A stretch of 64,000 nt of DNA from positions 9,610,001 to 9,674,000 of the forward strand of contig NZ_CP092431.1 of NCBI RefSeq assembly GCF_022385335.1, read 5' to 3'. The translations under genes and the position numbers were made by a program. The notes under the pieces are model-generated. The model worked only from the letters and a program-made list of their open reading frames with translations. It did not search any database and was not told where the DNA came from. The first letter of the stretch is position 1. Each line of letters starts with the position of its first letter. Source of the DNA: Streptomyces deccanensis (lineage in GTDB: Bacteria; Actinomycetota; Actinomycetes; Streptomycetales; Streptomycetaceae). This document shows positions 35,343-45,694 of this stretch, piece by piece.

Positions 35343-35971
35343 CCGCCCGCGTCGAGCGCCTCGTCACCTCCGGCACCTTCGCCCTGGACGGCGGCACCTG
35401 GGACGTCGACAACAACGTCTGGCTGATCGGCGACGACGAGGAGGTCCTCGTCGTGGACGCCGCGCACGACGCGGACGCCATCGCGGCCGCCGTCGGCGAC
35501 CGTCGCCTGGTCGCCGTCGTGTGCACCCACGCCCACAACGACCACGTCAACGCCGCCCCGGCCCTGGCCGCCCGCCACGGCGCGCCCATCATGCTCCACC
35601 CCGCCGACACCGTCCTGTGGAAGATGGCGCACGGCGAGGAGGCGCCCGACTTCCGCGAACTGGCCGCGGGCGAGACCCTGCGCGTCGCAGGCGTCGAGCT
35701 GACGGTGCTGCACACCCCCGGCCACTCGCCCGGCGCGGTCTGCCTCCACGCCCCCGCGCTGAACGCCCTGTTCTCCGGGGACACCCTCTTCCAGGGCGGC
35801 CCCGGGGCCACCGGCCGCTCCTTCTCTGACTTCGGCACCATCGTCGCCTCCATCCGGGACCGGCTGCTGACGCTCCCCGCCGACACCACCGTCCACACCG
35901 GGCACGGCGACACCACCACGATCGGGGCCGAGGCGCCCCACCTCGACGACTGGATCACCCGCGGCCACTGA
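35339..35971 (+). CDS. MBL-fold hydrolase, possible S-formylmycothiol hydrolase
   Basis: A 210-aa metallo-beta-lactamase-fold protein. The metal site is complete: THAHNDH (His64, His66, Asp68, His69), a later histidine in [10 protein letters not shown], the aspartate of FSGDTLF and a histidine in TGHGDTT. The GTG overlaps the mscR2 stop. Mycobacteria also place an MBL-fold gene next to mscR, and the product of MscR, S-formylmycothiol, needs hydrolysis to formate and mycothiol. That role is inferred from context; glyoxalase II-like activity is the alternative. Confidence 0.75.
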   Translation: MTARVERLVTSGTFALDGGTWDVDNNVWLIGDDEEVLVVDAAHDADAIAAAVGDRRLVAVVCTHAHNDHVNAAPALAARHGAPIMLHPADTVLWKMAHGEEAPDFRELAAGETLRVAGVELTVLHTPGHSPGAVCLHAPALNALFSGDTLFQGGPGATGRSFSDFGTIVASIRDRLLTLPADTTVHTGHGDTTTIGAEAPHLDDWITRGH

Positions 35972-36012
35972 ACCGCCCGCCACCGCTTCCCGATTCCTCC
36001 GAAGGTGACTCG

Positions 36013-37146
36013 ATGACCCTCACGAACCTGCCGCCCAGCCTGATCCCCACGCTGTCCGGCGCGTACTACACGGACCCCGGAGTCTTCGCCCAGGAGCAGG
36101 AGCGGGTCTTCGAGGCCATGTGGTTCTGTGTCGCCCGCGCCTCCGAACTGGCGAAGCCCGGTGCCTTCCGCACCTACCAGGTCGGACGCGAGAGCGTCCT
36201 CGTCTCCCGCTCCCGCGACGGCTCGGTCAGGGCCTTCCTCAACATCTGCCGGCACCGGGGGGCCAAGCTCTGCCTGGAGGAGTCCGGCGAGGTCAAGCGG
36301 GCCTTCCAATGCCCGTACCACGCCTGGACGTACGGCCTGGACGGCAAGCTGGTGGCCGCGCCCAACCTGACCTCGATGCCGGACATCGACCGGACCGAGT
36401 ACGGCCTGATCAACGTCCATGTGCGGGAGTGGCTCGGCTATGTCTGGGTCTGCCTGGCCGACGAGCCGCCGTCCTTCGAGGCCGACGTGCTGGGCGCGGT
36501 CGTCGAGCGGCTCGGCGACCTGGAGTCGATCGAGCGCTACGACATCGACAGCCTCTCCGTCGGTCGCCGGATCACCTACGACGTGAAGGCGAACTGGAAG
36601 CTGATCATCGAGAACTTCATGGAGTGCTACCACTGCGCCACGATCCATCCCGAACTCACCGAGGTGCTGCCGGAGTTCGCGGACGGGTACGCCGCCCAGT
36701 ACTACGTGGGCCACGGCGCGGAGTTCGGCGAGGAGGTCCAGGGGTTCACGGTCGACGGCTCTGAGGGCCTGGACCGCATTCCGGGAGTCGCCGAGGACCA
36801 GGACCGCCGCTATTACGCGATCACCGTCCGGCCGCAGGTCTTCATCAACCTCGTTCCCGACCACGTGATCTTCCACCGCATGTACCCGATGGCGGCAGAC
36901 CGCACGATCGTCGAGTGTGACTGGCTGTACCTGCCGCACGTCGTCGACAGCGGCAAGGACGTGGAGCGTTCGGTGGAGCTCTTCCACCGGGTCAACCAGC
37001 AGGACTTCGACGCCTGCGAGCGCACCCAGCCGGCGATGAGCTCGAAGGCGTACGCCAAGGGCGGGGTCCTGGTGCCCAGCGAGCACCACATCGGCGAGTT
37101 CCACACCTGGCTGCAGAACAAGCTCGACGTCGGACCCACGCGCTGA
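36013..37146 (+). CDS. Rieske non-haem iron oxygenase, probable glycine betaine demethylase, copy 2
   Basis: A 377-aa oxygenase with the same residue numbering as copy 1: Rieske ligands Cys79, His81, Cys100 and His103, probable iron ligands His207 and His212. Two core stretches are almost identical to copy 1 at the DNA level (36245-36350 without a mismatch), but the first 70 and last 15 residues differ. It lies 41 bp after the MBL hydrolase, in the same transcription unit as mscR2, and its reductase follows from a separate promoter. It could be a second betaine demethylase or act on a related quaternary amine such as stachydrine or carnitine. Confidence 0.85.
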   Translation: MTLTNLPPSLIPTLSGAYYTDPGVFAQEQERVFEAMWFCVARASELAKPGAFRTYQVGRESVLVSRSRDGSVRAFLNICRHRGAKLCLEESGEVKRAFQCPYHAWTYGLDGKLVAAPNLTSMPDIDRTEYGLINVHVREWLGYVWVCLADEPPSFEADVLGAVVERLGDLESIERYDIDSLSVGRRITYDVKANWKLIIENFMECYHCATIHPELTEVLPEFADGYAAQYYVGHGAEFGEEVQGFTVDGSEGLDRIPGVAEDQDRRYYAITVRPQVFINLVPDHVIFHRMYPMAADRTIVECDWLYLPHVVDSGKDVERSVELFHRVNQQDFDACERTQPAMSSKAYAKGGVLVPSEHHIGEFHTWLQNKLDVGPTR

Positions 37147-37165
37147 CCCCGCCCCGTTCCGCCCC

Positions 37166-37229
37166 TTGACACCCCCCGATTCCACCGAAACCATGTTGCG
37201 CATGGCGCCCGTTGTTGTGTCATGTGCGA
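37166..37229 (+). promoter_or_regulatory. promoter and operators of ferredoxin reductase 2
   Basis: TTGACA (37166-37171), a 17-nt spacer and AACCAT (37189-37194) are followed by TTGCGCATGGCGCCC (37196-37210) and TTGTGTCATGTGCGA (37215-37229), weaker copies of the island motif in the usual position. Confidence 0.5.
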
Positions 37230-37251
37230 CATCCTCTCGTCTGGAGCCCGC

Positions 37252-38433
37252 ATGAGGAGCATCACCGTCGTCGGAGCGTCGCTGGCGGGCGTGAGCACGG
37301 TCCGCGCGCTGCGCGCGGAGGGCTACGACGGCGAGATCGTCGTCGTGGGGGAGGAGCGCCACGCTCCATACGACCGTCCGCCGCTGTCCAAGGACTTCCT
37401 CAAGGGCGAGGTCGACGCCGACGCGCTCGCCCTCGGCGACCCCGACGAGTACGACGACCTGGACGTGCACTGGCTGCTCGGCGAGCGGGCGGTGCGCCTC
37501 GACCCCACCGCCCGGACCGTCACCCTGACCGGGGGCCGTCAGGTGCGCACCCACGGCGTGGTCGTCGCCACCGGCGCGAGCCCGCGCACCCTCCCCGGCT
37601 CCGACGGGTTGGCCGGCGTCCACACCCTGCGCACCCTCGACGACGCCCTCGCCCTGCGGTCCGAACTGCTGACCGGCCTGCCCAGGCTCGTCGTCATCGG
37701 CGCCGGCTTCATCGGCGCCGAGGTGGCCTCCACGGCCCACCGGCTCGGGCTGCACGTCACCGTCGTCGAGGCGGCCGAGGTGCCGCTGGAGCGCCAACTC
37801 GGCCGCGAGATGGGCCTGGTCTGCTCCTCCCTGCACACCGATCACGGCGTCGCCCTGCTGTGCGGCACCGGCGTCGCCGAACTCCTCGGCGAGGACCGGG
37901 TCACCGGCGTACGGCTGGCGGACGGACGGGTGCTGCCCGCCGACGTCGTCGTGGTCGGCGTGGGTGTACGGCCCAACACCGACTGGCTCGCCGGCTCCGG
38001 GGTGCTGGTGGACGACGGCGTGGTGTGCGACGCCGGCTGCGCGACCACCGTCCCCGGCGTCGTGGCCGTCGGCGACGTGGCCCGCTGCCCCCACCCGTTC
38101 ACCGGACGGCACGCCCGCGTCGAACACTGGAGCAACGCCACCGAGCAGGCGAAGACCGCCGCCCGCACCCTGCTGACCGGCGTGTCCGCGCCCGCCCCGC
38201 TCACCGCCCCGTACTTCTGGTCCGACCAGTACCGCACCCGCATCCAGCTCGCCGGGTACGTCGTCCCGGGCGCCGAGCCCGAGGTCGTCGAGGGCGATCT
38301 CGACAGCCGTACCTTCACGGCCGTCTACCGGTACGGGGGCGACCCCGTGGCGGTGCTCTCCCTCAACCAGCCGAAGTTCTTCAACCGACTCCGCCGCACG
38401 CTCGTCCCCGTCGCCGCGGCCGCCGTGTCCTGA
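37252..38433 (+). CDS. FAD-dependent ferredoxin reductase of a Rieske oxygenase system, copy 2
   Basis: A 393-aa reductase with an FAD site ([33 protein letters not shown]), an NADH site ([14 protein letters not shown]) and [11 protein letters not shown]. The C-terminal part, [16 protein letters not shown], matches copy 1 at 11748. The ATG at 37252 follows GGAG by 5 nt. No ferredoxin gene accompanies it, so it must use the ferredoxin at 11389 or another one. It is probably co-expressed with Rieske oxygenase 2 and followed by glyA. Confidence 0.86.
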   Translation: MRSITVVGASLAGVSTVRALRAEGYDGEIVVVGEERHAPYDRPPLSKDFLKGEVDADALALGDPDEYDDLDVHWLLGERAVRLDPTARTVTLTGGRQVRTHGVVVATGASPRTLPGSDGLAGVHTLRTLDDALALRSELLTGLPRLVVIGAGFIGAEVASTAHRLGLHVTVVEAAEVPLERQLGREMGLVCSSLHTDHGVALLCGTGVAELLGEDRVTGVRLADGRVLPADVVVVGVGVRPNTDWLAGSGVLVDDGVVCDAGCATTVPGVVAVGDVARCPHPFTGRHARVEHWSNATEQAKTAARTLLTGVSAPAPLTAPYFWSDQYRTRIQLAGYVVPGAEPEVVEGDLDSRTFTAVYRYGGDPVAVLSLNQPKFFNRLRRTLVPVAAAAVS

Positions 38434-38497
38434 GCGCCCCGCCCGGGAGCGTCCCGCCCTCACCTCCTCCCTCCGGAACCCGCACAGGAGACCGCTG

Positions 38498-39754
38498 ATG
38501 ACCCTCTTCAACCAGTCGCTGCACGACCTGGACCCCGAGGTCGCCGCCGCCGTCGACGCCGAGCTGCACCGCCAGCAGTCCACCCTGGAGATGATCGCGT
38601 CCGAGAACTTCGCCCCCGTCGCGGTTCTGGAGGCGCAGGGCTCGGTCCTCACCAACAAGTACGCCGAGGGCTACCCGGGCCGCCGCTACTACGGCGGCTG
38701 CGAGCACGTCGACGTCGCCGAGCAGATCGCCATCGACCGGGTGAAGGACCTGTTCGGCGCCGAGTACGCCAACGTGCAGCCGCACTCCGGCGCCTCCGCC
38801 AACCAGGCCGCGCTCTTCGCGCTGGCCCAGCCGGGCGACACCATCCTGGGTCTGGACCTGGCGCACGGCGGGCACCTCACCCACGGCATGAAGATCAACT
38901 TCTCGGGCAAGCAGTTCCACGTCGTGCCCTACCACGTGGACGACTCGGGTCTCGTCGACATGGACGAGGTCGAACAGCTGGCCAAGGCCCACAACCCCAA
39001 GGTGATCATCGCCGGTTGGTCGGCGTACCCGCGTCAGCTGGACTTCGCGGAGTTCCGCCGGATCGCCGACGAGGTCGGCGCCCACCTGTGGGTCGACATG
39101 GCGCACTTCGCGGGTCTGGTCGCGGCCGGGCTGCACCCGAACCCCGTGCCGTACGCCGACGTGGTCACCTCCACCACCCACAAGACCCTCGGCGGGCCGC
39201 GCGGCGGCATCATCCTGGCGAAGAAGGAGTTCGCGAAGAAGCTCAACTCGTCGGTGTTCCCGGGCTTCCAGGGCGGTCCGCTGGAGCACGTCATCGCGGC
39301 GAAGGCGGTGTCCTTCAAGGTCGCGGCGAGCGAGGAGTTCAAGGAGCGCCAGCGGCGCACGGTCGAGGGCGCGCGGATCCTGGCGGAGCGCCTGACGGCC
39401 CCGGATGCCCGTGAGGCCGGCGTCGACGTCCTGTCCGGCGGCACCGACGTGCACCTCATCCTCGTCGACCTGCGCGACTCCGAACTGGACGGGCAGCAGG
39501 CCGAGGACCGCCTGCACGAGGTCGGCATCACCGTCAACCGCAACGCCGTCCCCAACGACCCGCGCCCGCCGATGGTCACCTCCGGCCTGCGCATCGGCAC
39601 GCCGGCCCTGGCCACCCGCGGCTTCACCGCCGAGGACTTCACCGAGGTCGCCGACGTCATCGCCGAGGCCCTCAAGCCGGCCTACGACGCCGAGGCCCTC
39701 AAGACCCGGGTCAAGGCACTCGCCGACAAGCACCCGCTCTACCCCGGTCTGTGA
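38498..39754 (+). CDS. glyA: serine hydroxymethyltransferase
   Basis: A 418-aa PLP enzyme. Recognisable segments are [55 protein letters not shown] and the PLP-lysine motif [14 protein letters not shown]. In this island it would combine glycine (end product of sarcosine oxidation) with methylene-THF to give serine, thus consuming a one-carbon unit generated upstream. It is followed by serine dehydratase. As a chromosome normally carries a housekeeping glyA elsewhere, this is probably a catabolic copy. Confidence 0.93.
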   Translation: MTLFNQSLHDLDPEVAAAVDAELHRQQSTLEMIASENFAPVAVLEAQGSVLTNKYAEGYPGRRYYGGCEHVDVAEQIAIDRVKDLFGAEYANVQPHSGASANQAALFALAQPGDTILGLDLAHGGHLTHGMKINFSGKQFHVVPYHVDDSGLVDMDEVEQLAKAHNPKVIIAGWSAYPRQLDFAEFRRIADEVGAHLWVDMAHFAGLVAAGLHPNPVPYADVVTSTTHKTLGGPRGGIILAKKEFAKKLNSSVFPGFQGGPLEHVIAAKAVSFKVAASEEFKERQRRTVEGARILAERLTAPDAREAGVDVLSGGTDVHLILVDLRDSELDGQQAEDRLHEVGITVNRNAVPNDPRPPMVTSGLRIGTPALATRGFTAEDFTEVADVIAEALKPAYDAEALKTRVKALADKHPLYPGL

Positions 39755-39823
39755 CCGACAACCTCCCGCAGGGGGCGTGCCGTCACCGACCGGTACGTCC
39801 CCTCCGACTCCACGGAGCGTGGC

Positions 39824-41206
39824 GTGGCAATCAGCGTCTTCGACCTGTTCTCCATCGGCATCGGCCCGTCCAGCTCCCACACCGTGGGCCCGATGCGCGC
39901 CGCCGGGATGTTCGTCAGGCGGCTGAAGCAGGACGGGGCGCTGGCCCAGACCGCCGCCGTACGGGCGGAGTTGTTCGGCTCCCTCGGCGCCACCGGGCAC
40001 GGCCACGGCACACCCAAGGCGGTCCTGCTCGGCCTGGAGGGCAACGAGCCGCACACCGTCGACGTCGGCCGGGCCGACCTGGACGTCGAGCGGATCCGCG
40101 CCACCGGGCGACTCCATCTCCTGGGCGCCGAGATCGGCCCCGCCCACGAGATCGGGTTCGACACCGCGACCGATCTGGTCCTGCACCGCAGGCGCTCACT
40201 GCCGTACCACGCCAACGGCATGATCCTCGTCGCGTACGACGCCGACGGGGCGCCGCTGTTGGAGAAGACGTACTACTCCGTCGGCGGCGGTTTCGTGGTC
40301 GACGAGGAAGCCGCCGGAGCGGACCGCATCAAGCTCGACGACACCGTGCTGCCCCACCCGTTCAGCACCGGCGACGAACTGCTGCGGCTCACCCGGGAGA
40401 CCGGCCTGTCGATCTCCGCGCTGATGCTGGAGAACGAGAAGGCATGGCGCACCGAGGAGGAGATACGCGCGGGCCTGCTGGAGATCTGGCACGTCATGGA
40501 GGCGTGTATCGCGCGCGGTCTGGGCCGTGAGGGCATCCTCCCCGGCGGTCTGAAGGTCCGTCGCCGGGCAGCGGCGGCCGCGCGCGCCCTGCGCAGCGAG
40601 GGCGACCCGTTGGCCCGCGCGATGGAGTGGATCACGCTGTACGCGATGGCCGTGAACGAGGAGAACGCCGCCGGGGGCCGCGTGGTCACCGCGCCGACGA
40701 ACGGCGCGGCCGGCATCATCCCCGCCGTCCTCCACTACTTCCTGGAGTTCGTGCCGGGCGCCGACGACGACGGCATCGTGCGGTTCCTGCTCGCCGCCGG
40801 CGCGATCGGCATGCTCTTCAAGGAGAACGCCTCCATCTCCGGCGCCGAGGTCGGCTGCCAGGGCGAGGTCGGCTCCGCCTGCTCCATGGCCGCCGGGGGC
40901 CTCGCCGAGGTCCTCGGCGGCAGCCCCGAACAGGTCGAGAACGCCGCCGAGATCGGCATGGAACACAACCTCGGCCTCACCTGCGACCCCGTCGGCGGCC
41001 TCGTCCAGATCCCCTGCATCGAACGCAACGGCATGGCCGCGGTGAAGGCCGTCACCGCCGCGCGCATGGCGCTGCGCGGCGACGGCCGGCACCACGTCTC
41101 CCTCGACAAGGTCATCAAGACCATGAAGGAGACCGGCGCCGACATGAAGGTCAAGTACAAGGAGACCGCCCGCGGCGGCCTCGCCGTCAACGTCATCGAG
41201 TGCTGA
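39824..41206 (+). CDS. sdaA: L-serine ammonia-lyase (iron-sulfur type)
   Basis: A 460-aa single-chain L-serine dehydratase producing pyruvate and ammonia. The N-terminal beta domain starts [25 protein letters not shown] and the alpha domain contains [41 protein letters not shown] and [19 protein letters not shown]; the conserved cysteines would hold the [4Fe-4S] cluster. The GTG start follows GGAG by 6 nt, 69 bp after glyA. It completes the route from betaine to central metabolism. Confidence 0.92.
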   Translation: MAISVFDLFSIGIGPSSSHTVGPMRAAGMFVRRLKQDGALAQTAAVRAELFGSLGATGHGHGTPKAVLLGLEGNEPHTVDVGRADLDVERIRATGRLHLLGAEIGPAHEIGFDTATDLVLHRRRSLPYHANGMILVAYDADGAPLLEKTYYSVGGGFVVDEEAAGADRIKLDDTVLPHPFSTGDELLRLTRETGLSISALMLENEKAWRTEEEIRAGLLEIWHVMEACIARGLGREGILPGGLKVRRRAAAAARALRSEGDPLARAMEWITLYAMAVNEENAAGGRVVTAPTNGAAGIIPAVLHYFLEFVPGADDDGIVRFLLAAGAIGMLFKENASISGAEVGCQGEVGSACSMAAGGLAEVLGGSPEQVENAAEIGMEHNLGLTCDPVGGLVQIPCIERNGMAAVKAVTAARMALRGDGRHHVSLDKVIKTMKETGADMKVKYKETARGGLAVNVIEC

Positions 41207-41299
41207 GCGGCCTCGGGTGAGAACGCGGGAAGGCGCCCCGCGAGTCTTCACGCGGTCGGCGTGGGGAGTTCACCTCTTCGCCCACCCCCGCGGCGATGG

Positions 41300-41318
41300 G
41301 TTGGTAAGGCTTGCCTTA
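41300..41318 (+). promoter_or_regulatory. iron box (DmdR1/IdeR-type operator)
   Basis: GTTGGTAAGGCTTGCCTTA matches the actinobacterial iron-regulator consensus TWAGGTWAGSCTWACCTWA at 16 of 19 positions. It lies 39-57 bp upstream of the lipoprotein start, where an iron-dependent repressor would block transcription. The match was scored by eye. Confidence 0.65.
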
Positions 41319-41356
41319 TATTTTGATCGTTCCGCCCTCCGCAAGACAGGACCACC

Positions 41357-42880
41357 ATGCGCACCACCCCCCGCCGCCTCCTGGCAGCCCTCACCCTCAC
41401 CCCGCTGCTGGCCGGTTGCTTCGCCGGAGGCGAGGAGGGGGCCGGCGCGAGCGGCGGGTCCGGAGGCGGGGGCCGCCTGCGGATAGCGCTCGCCGTGCCG
41501 CCGGTGCAGGCTCTGTCGCCGTACAGCAACGACGCCACCGTGCTCAGCAAGCTCTCCGTCGCCGAAGGCCTCACCGCCCTGGACCGGAACGGTGCCGCCG
41601 CCCCCGCCCTGGCCAAGTCCTGGACCCGCGAGAACGACACGACCTGGGTCTTCGAGTTGCGCGAGGCCACGTTCCAGGACGGCACCGACGTCACCGCCGA
41701 GTCGGTCGTCAACGCCCTCGACCACGCGAACGAGGCCGAGACCAAGCCCCGCGTACTGAGCGACGTGTCGCTCACCGCCGAGGCCGACGACGCCGACACC
41801 GTCACCATCACCACCAAGACCGCCGACCCGGTCCTCCCGCTGCGGCTGGCCAGCCCCGCCCTCGGCATCCTCGCCGAGAAGGCGTACGCCGACGACGGCA
41901 CCGTCAGCCCCGTCGGCACCGGCACCGGCCCCTTCGAGATCACCCGGCTCACCGGCAAGACGAAGGCCGCGCTCAGCCGTTACGACGGGTACTGGGGCGG
42001 CAAGGCCAAGGCGTCCGGGATCGACGTCACCTGGATCGCCGACGGCACCGCCCGCGCCAACGCCCTGCGCGGCGGCGACGTCGACATAGCCGAGTGGATC
42101 CCCACCGCCCAGGCCAAGCTCCTCGACGAGAACACCCGGCACGAAGTGCCCTCCGTGCGCACCGACAGCCTCGTCCTCAACACCGGCAGCGGCCTGTTCA
42201 CCGACGCCGGTCTGCGCGCCGCCGCCCGTGAGGCGGTGGACGGCGAGGTCCTCGTCGACTCCGTCTTCGACGGCTACGCCGACCCCGCGCAGGGCCTGTT
42301 CGGGCCGGCCGTCCCCTGGGCCGCCGACCGGCGGGTCGAGGTGACCGGCCGGGCGAAGGCCGCGACCACCGCACAGGTGAAGGCCGAGACGAAGGGCAGG
42401 ACCCTGCGCCTGGCCACGTACACCAACCGCGCCGAACTCCCCGAGGCCGCCACCGTCCTCCAACAGCAGCTGGAGAAGGCCGGGTTCACGGTGAAGCAGG
42501 ACGTGCGCGAGTACACCCAGATGGAGGCCGACCTCCTCGCGGGCGAGTACGACGCCCTCGTCTTCTCCCGGGTCACGCTCCTCGACACCGGCGACGCGGT
42601 CGCCTACCTCGCCAGCGACTACACCGGCGACGGCGTCTACAACATCGCCGGCCTGAAGGACGCCGCGGTCGACCGGGCCGTCGCGTCCGCCGCCGGGGAG
42701 GGCGACACGGCCGAGCGGCAGAAGAAGGTCATGCGGGCCGAGGCGGAGATCCTGCGCACCGACGCCGTCGTGCCCCTGGTCCACGAGAAGGTCGTCCAGG
42801 GCATCTCCGCCGATGTCGAGGGCGTCCTCCTCGACCCCCGTGAGCGTTCGCTGGTCGACGTCGACACCCGGCTGAAGTAG
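41357..42880 (+). CDS. peptide/nickel-type ABC transporter substrate-binding lipoprotein
   Basis: A 507-aa family-5 solute-binding protein. The signal peptide ends in lipobox LAGC with Cys21, followed by a Gly/Ser/Glu linker. Motifs such as LAKSWTRENDTTWVFELREATFQDGTDVTAESVVNALD are standard for the DppA/NikA/OppA family. The upstream iron box suggests that the ligand is a metal complex or metallophore rather than a nutrient peptide. The permease gene follows after only 6 bp. Confidence 0.88.
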   Translation: MRTTPRRLLAALTLTPLLAGCFAGGEEGAGASGGSGGGGRLRIALAVPPVQALSPYSNDATVLSKLSVAEGLTALDRNGAAAPALAKSWTRENDTTWVFELREATFQDGTDVTAESVVNALDHANEAETKPRVLSDVSLTAEADDADTVTITTKTADPVLPLRLASPALGILAEKAYADDGTVSPVGTGTGPFEITRLTGKTKAALSRYDGYWGGKAKASGIDVTWIADGTARANALRGGDVDIAEWIPTAQAKLLDENTRHEVPSVRTDSLVLNTGSGLFTDAGLRAAAREAVDGEVLVDSVFDGYADPAQGLFGPAVPWAADRRVEVTGRAKAATTAQVKAETKGRTLRLATYTNRAELPEAATVLQQQLEKAGFTVKQDVREYTQMEADLLAGEYDALVFSRVTLLDTGDAVAYLASDYTGDGVYNIAGLKDAAVDRAVASAAGEGDTAERQKKVMRAEAEILRTDAVVPLVHEKVVQGISADVEGVLLDPRERSLVDVDTRLK

Positions 42881-42886
42881 CCGCCG

Positions 42887-44701
42887 ATGAGCAGCACGTC
42901 GACGGCCGGTGTCCACGGCCCGCCCACGCGATGGCGGGCGGGCGCCGGCCGCCTCGCCGCCGGAACGGCCCTCCTGACGGCCGTGGCCTTCCTGCCGTGG
43001 CTGTCCGGCGTCGACCCCGCCCTGACCGTGCTGCGCGCCCGCGCCGCCGACCAGGACCCCACCCCGGCCCAGCTGTCCGCCGTACGCGAGCAACTGGGCC
43101 TGGACGAGGGGCCGTTCGCCCATCTCGGACACTGGCTGAGCGGACTGGCGCACGGGGACGCGGGCACCTCCTGGGTGTCGGGCGATCCGGTACTGCCCCA
43201 GGTGACGACGGCCCTCGCGGTCTCCGTCACGCTGATGCTCGGCGCCCTGGTGGTCACGATCGCCGTGGCCGCGGCGGTCTGCGCCCGCACCCTCCACCTC
43301 GGATCCCGGCGAAGGCTGCGCCACAAGCGGGCGGGCACCGCGGCCGCCGTGCCGGCCGCCCTGCCCAAGTTCCTGCTCGCCTCGTTGCTCGCGACGGTCT
43401 TCGGGGTGTGGCTGGGCTGGTTCCCGTCCCAGGGCTGGGAGGGACCGCGATCGATGGTGCTGCCCGCTCTCGCCCTCGGCATCCCCTCCGGCGCCATGAT
43501 CGGCGGGCTGCTCGACCAGGCCCTGCCCGCCGCCTTCAACGAACCCTGGGCACGCACCTGGCGCGCCTACGGCTGCTCGGGCGGCCGCATCGCCCGCACG
43601 GCACTGCGCACCGCCCTCGCCGGTGTGCTCCCGCAGCTCCTGCCGACCGTCGTCGCCCTGGTCGGCGGCGCGGTCGCGGTCGAGAAGATCTTCAACATCC
43701 CGGGACTCGGCCGTCTCTCGCTGGACGCGGCCACCGCCCAGGACATGCCGCCGCTCCAGACGGCGACCCTGACCCTGGTGCTGCTCGGCGTCTGCGCCGG
43801 CCTCCTGATCCAGGTCCTGCGGCACGCCCTGCTCGGTCCCGCCCTGCGGGACGGTGCCCTGCCCGCCCTGCACCCGCCCAGGCTCCCGCGCTCACGCTCG
43901 CTGCCCTGGATCGTCGGACTCTGTGCCACGACCCTCCTCGCCGTGGTCGTGGCCGGCCTCCTGCGGGACCCGTCGCACGTCGAGACGACGGCGAGGCTGC
44001 TGTCCCCGTCCCTCGCGCACCCTCTCGGCACCGACTCGCTCGGCCGCGACCTGCTGGCCCGGCTGGGTCACGGAGCCCTCCGTACGGTCGGTGTGGCGCT
44101 CGCGGTCACGGTGGTCAGTGCCGTCGTCGGCCTGGTGATCGGCACGACCGCCCAGCTGGGGGCGGGCCTGACCGAAGTGGTCTCGACGATGCCGGCCGTC
44201 CTCGCCGGACTGCTCACCACCGCCGTGACCGGCCCGTCGGTCTGGGGCGCCGCGTGCGCGGTGTGCGTGGTGGCCTGGACACCGTACGCCGCCCAGTCCG
44301 CCGCCCTGCTGGAACAGGAACGGGCCAGCGGCCACCTCCTCGCGTCGATCTCCTTCGGCGCGGGCCCCACCTACCTGCTCCGCCACCACCTGCTGCCCGC
44401 CGTCCTGCCGGCCCTGGTGCGCAACGCCCTGCTCCGCCTGCCCACCACGGTCCTCGTCCTCGCCTCCCTCGGCTTCCTCGGCCTGGGCGAACAGCCGCCC
44501 ACTCCCGAGTGGGGCCGCCTCCTCTCGGAGAACCAGCCCTACGCGGAACTGGCCCCCTGGACCGTCATGGGCCCGTCCGCCGCCCTCGTCCTCCTCTCGG
44601 TCCTCTCCATCTCCACCACGACCTGGAGCCGCGGCCGGCCCCGGGGCGCGGCCGGGGTCACGGCTTCCGCGCCACCGCCCCCAACTGCGGTACGACCGTA
44701 G
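42887..44701 (+). CDS. fused DppB-DppC-type ABC permease
   Basis: A 604-aa membrane protein containing both permease subunits of a peptide/nickel transporter. The N-terminal half looks like DppB (LREQLGLDEGPF-type segment near residue 65, EKIFNIPGLGRLSLDAATAQDMP near 270). The C-terminal half begins SLAHPLGTDSLGRDLLARLGHGALRTVGVAL, the DppC signature, and carries an EAA-like loop (SFGAGPTYLLRHHLLPAVLPALVRNALL). Normally these are two proteins. No ATPase gene follows; the next gene is convergent and overlaps it by 44 bp. The ATPase must be encoded elsewhere or has been lost. Confidence 0.85.
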   Translation: MSSTSTAGVHGPPTRWRAGAGRLAAGTALLTAVAFLPWLSGVDPALTVLRARAADQDPTPAQLSAVREQLGLDEGPFAHLGHWLSGLAHGDAGTSWVSGDPVLPQVTTALAVSVTLMLGALVVTIAVAAAVCARTLHLGSRRRLRHKRAGTAAAVPAALPKFLLASLLATVFGVWLGWFPSQGWEGPRSMVLPALALGIPSGAMIGGLLDQALPAAFNEPWARTWRAYGCSGGRIARTALRTALAGVLPQLLPTVVALVGGAVAVEKIFNIPGLGRLSLDAATAQDMPPLQTATLTLVLLGVCAGLLIQVLRHALLGPALRDGALPALHPPRLPRSRSLPWIVGLCATTLLAVVVAGLLRDPSHVETTARLLSPSLAHPLGTDSLGRDLLARLGHGALRTVGVALAVTVVSAVVGLVIGTTAQLGAGLTEVVSTMPAVLAGLLTTAVTGPSVWGAACAVCVVAWTPYAAQSAALLEQERASGHLLASISFGAGPTYLLRHHLLPAVLPALVRNALLRLPTTVLVLASLGFLGLGEQPPTPEWGRLLSENQPYAELAPWTVMGPSAALVLLSVLSISTTTWSRGRPRGAAGVTASAPPPPTAVRP

Positions 44702-45473
44702 GCTCGTCACCGGGGTCGGGACGCCACAGCGAGCACGGGACGAGGCCCGGCTCCAGGAGGGTGAGGCCGTCGAAGTACCGGGCGACCTCCGCGCCGCCGC
44801 GCGCGGTGACCGGTGGCTTGGCGTGCGCGTTCCAGAACTCCATGGCTTCCAGCTGGAGTTCGCCGCCGAACTCCGGCTCGGTGGTGGGGTGCGTCAGCAC
44901 GAGGAAGCTGCCGGGGGCGAGCGGTTCGAGGAGCCGGTGGCACATGGCGCGGGCCTCGGCGTCGTCGAGGACGAAGTTGAGGATGCCGAGCAGCATCAGC
45001 GCGACGGGCTCGCCGAAGTCGAGGGTCTCCCCGGCGACGCGCAGGATCGTGTCCGGGTCATGGGCGTCGGCGTCGATGTAGGCCGCGGCGCCTTCCTCGG
45101 TGCTGGTCAGCCGGGTGCGGGCGTACGCGAGCACGATGGGGTCGTTGTCGACGTACACGATCCTCGACGAGGGTGCGACGCGCTGGGCGATCTCGTGGGT
45201 GTTCTCCAGTGCGGGCAGCCCCGTGCCGATGTCGAGGAACTGGCGTATGCCCCGCTCCTCGGCCAGATGGCGCACCGCGCGGACGAGGAACCGCCGGTCG
45301 GCGGAGGCGATGTGGCGGATGACGGGGATCAGTCCGGCGACGTGGTCCCCGACCTGCCGGTCGACCTCGTAGTTGTCCGTGCCGCCCTGCCAGTAATTCC
45401 AGACGCGGGCGTTGTGCGCGGTCGTGGTGTCCGGGAGTTCGCGTGCGGTGTCGGCGGCCTGGTTCTCGCTCAC
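44658..45473 (-). CDS. SAM-dependent methyltransferase (Methyltransf_19/DUF574 type)
   Basis: A 271-aa protein of a family greatly expanded in Streptomyces. Hallmarks are TTAHNARVWNYWQGGTDNYEVDRQVGDHV at the N-terminus, RQFLDIGTGLPALENTHEIAQ (SAM-binding loop I), RIVYVDNDPIVLAYARTRL and a C-terminal GLTLLEPGLVPCSLWRP. The GTG at 45473 follows AGGAGAGG; a longer frame upstream lacks a ribosome site. The substrate is unknown. Its 3' end overlaps the fused permease gene on the other strand by 44 bp. Confidence 0.85.
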   Translation of the reverse strand: MSENQAADTARELPDTTTAHNARVWNYWQGGTDNYEVDRQVGDHVAGLIPVIRHIASADRRFLVRAVRHLAEERGIRQFLDIGTGLPALENTHEIAQRVAPSSRIVYVDNDPIVLAYARTRLTSTEEGAAAYIDADAHDPDTILRVAGETLDFGEPVALMLLGILNFVLDDAEARAMCHRLLEPLAPGSFLVLTHPTTEPEFGGELQLEAMEFWNAHAKPPVTARGGAEVARYFDGLTLLEPGLVPCSLWRPDPGDEPTVVPQLGAVARKP

Positions 45474-45694
45474 GTGGTCCTCTCCTGGCACGCCCAAGGA
45501 TCCGATGACGGTGGGCAGTTGGGGCCCGTGTGGCGTGACATGGCGTCATTGTGCCGCCGCCCTTCGGCTGGTGTTCGTGCACACCCCTAGACATCCGATG
45601 TATTTACCGGCAACGATGATCGCGGCCCCGACCGAGGTCGATGTGGCTGCGCAACTGCCGTGAAAGAGCCGATGAATGGCCGGGAGATCTCACA

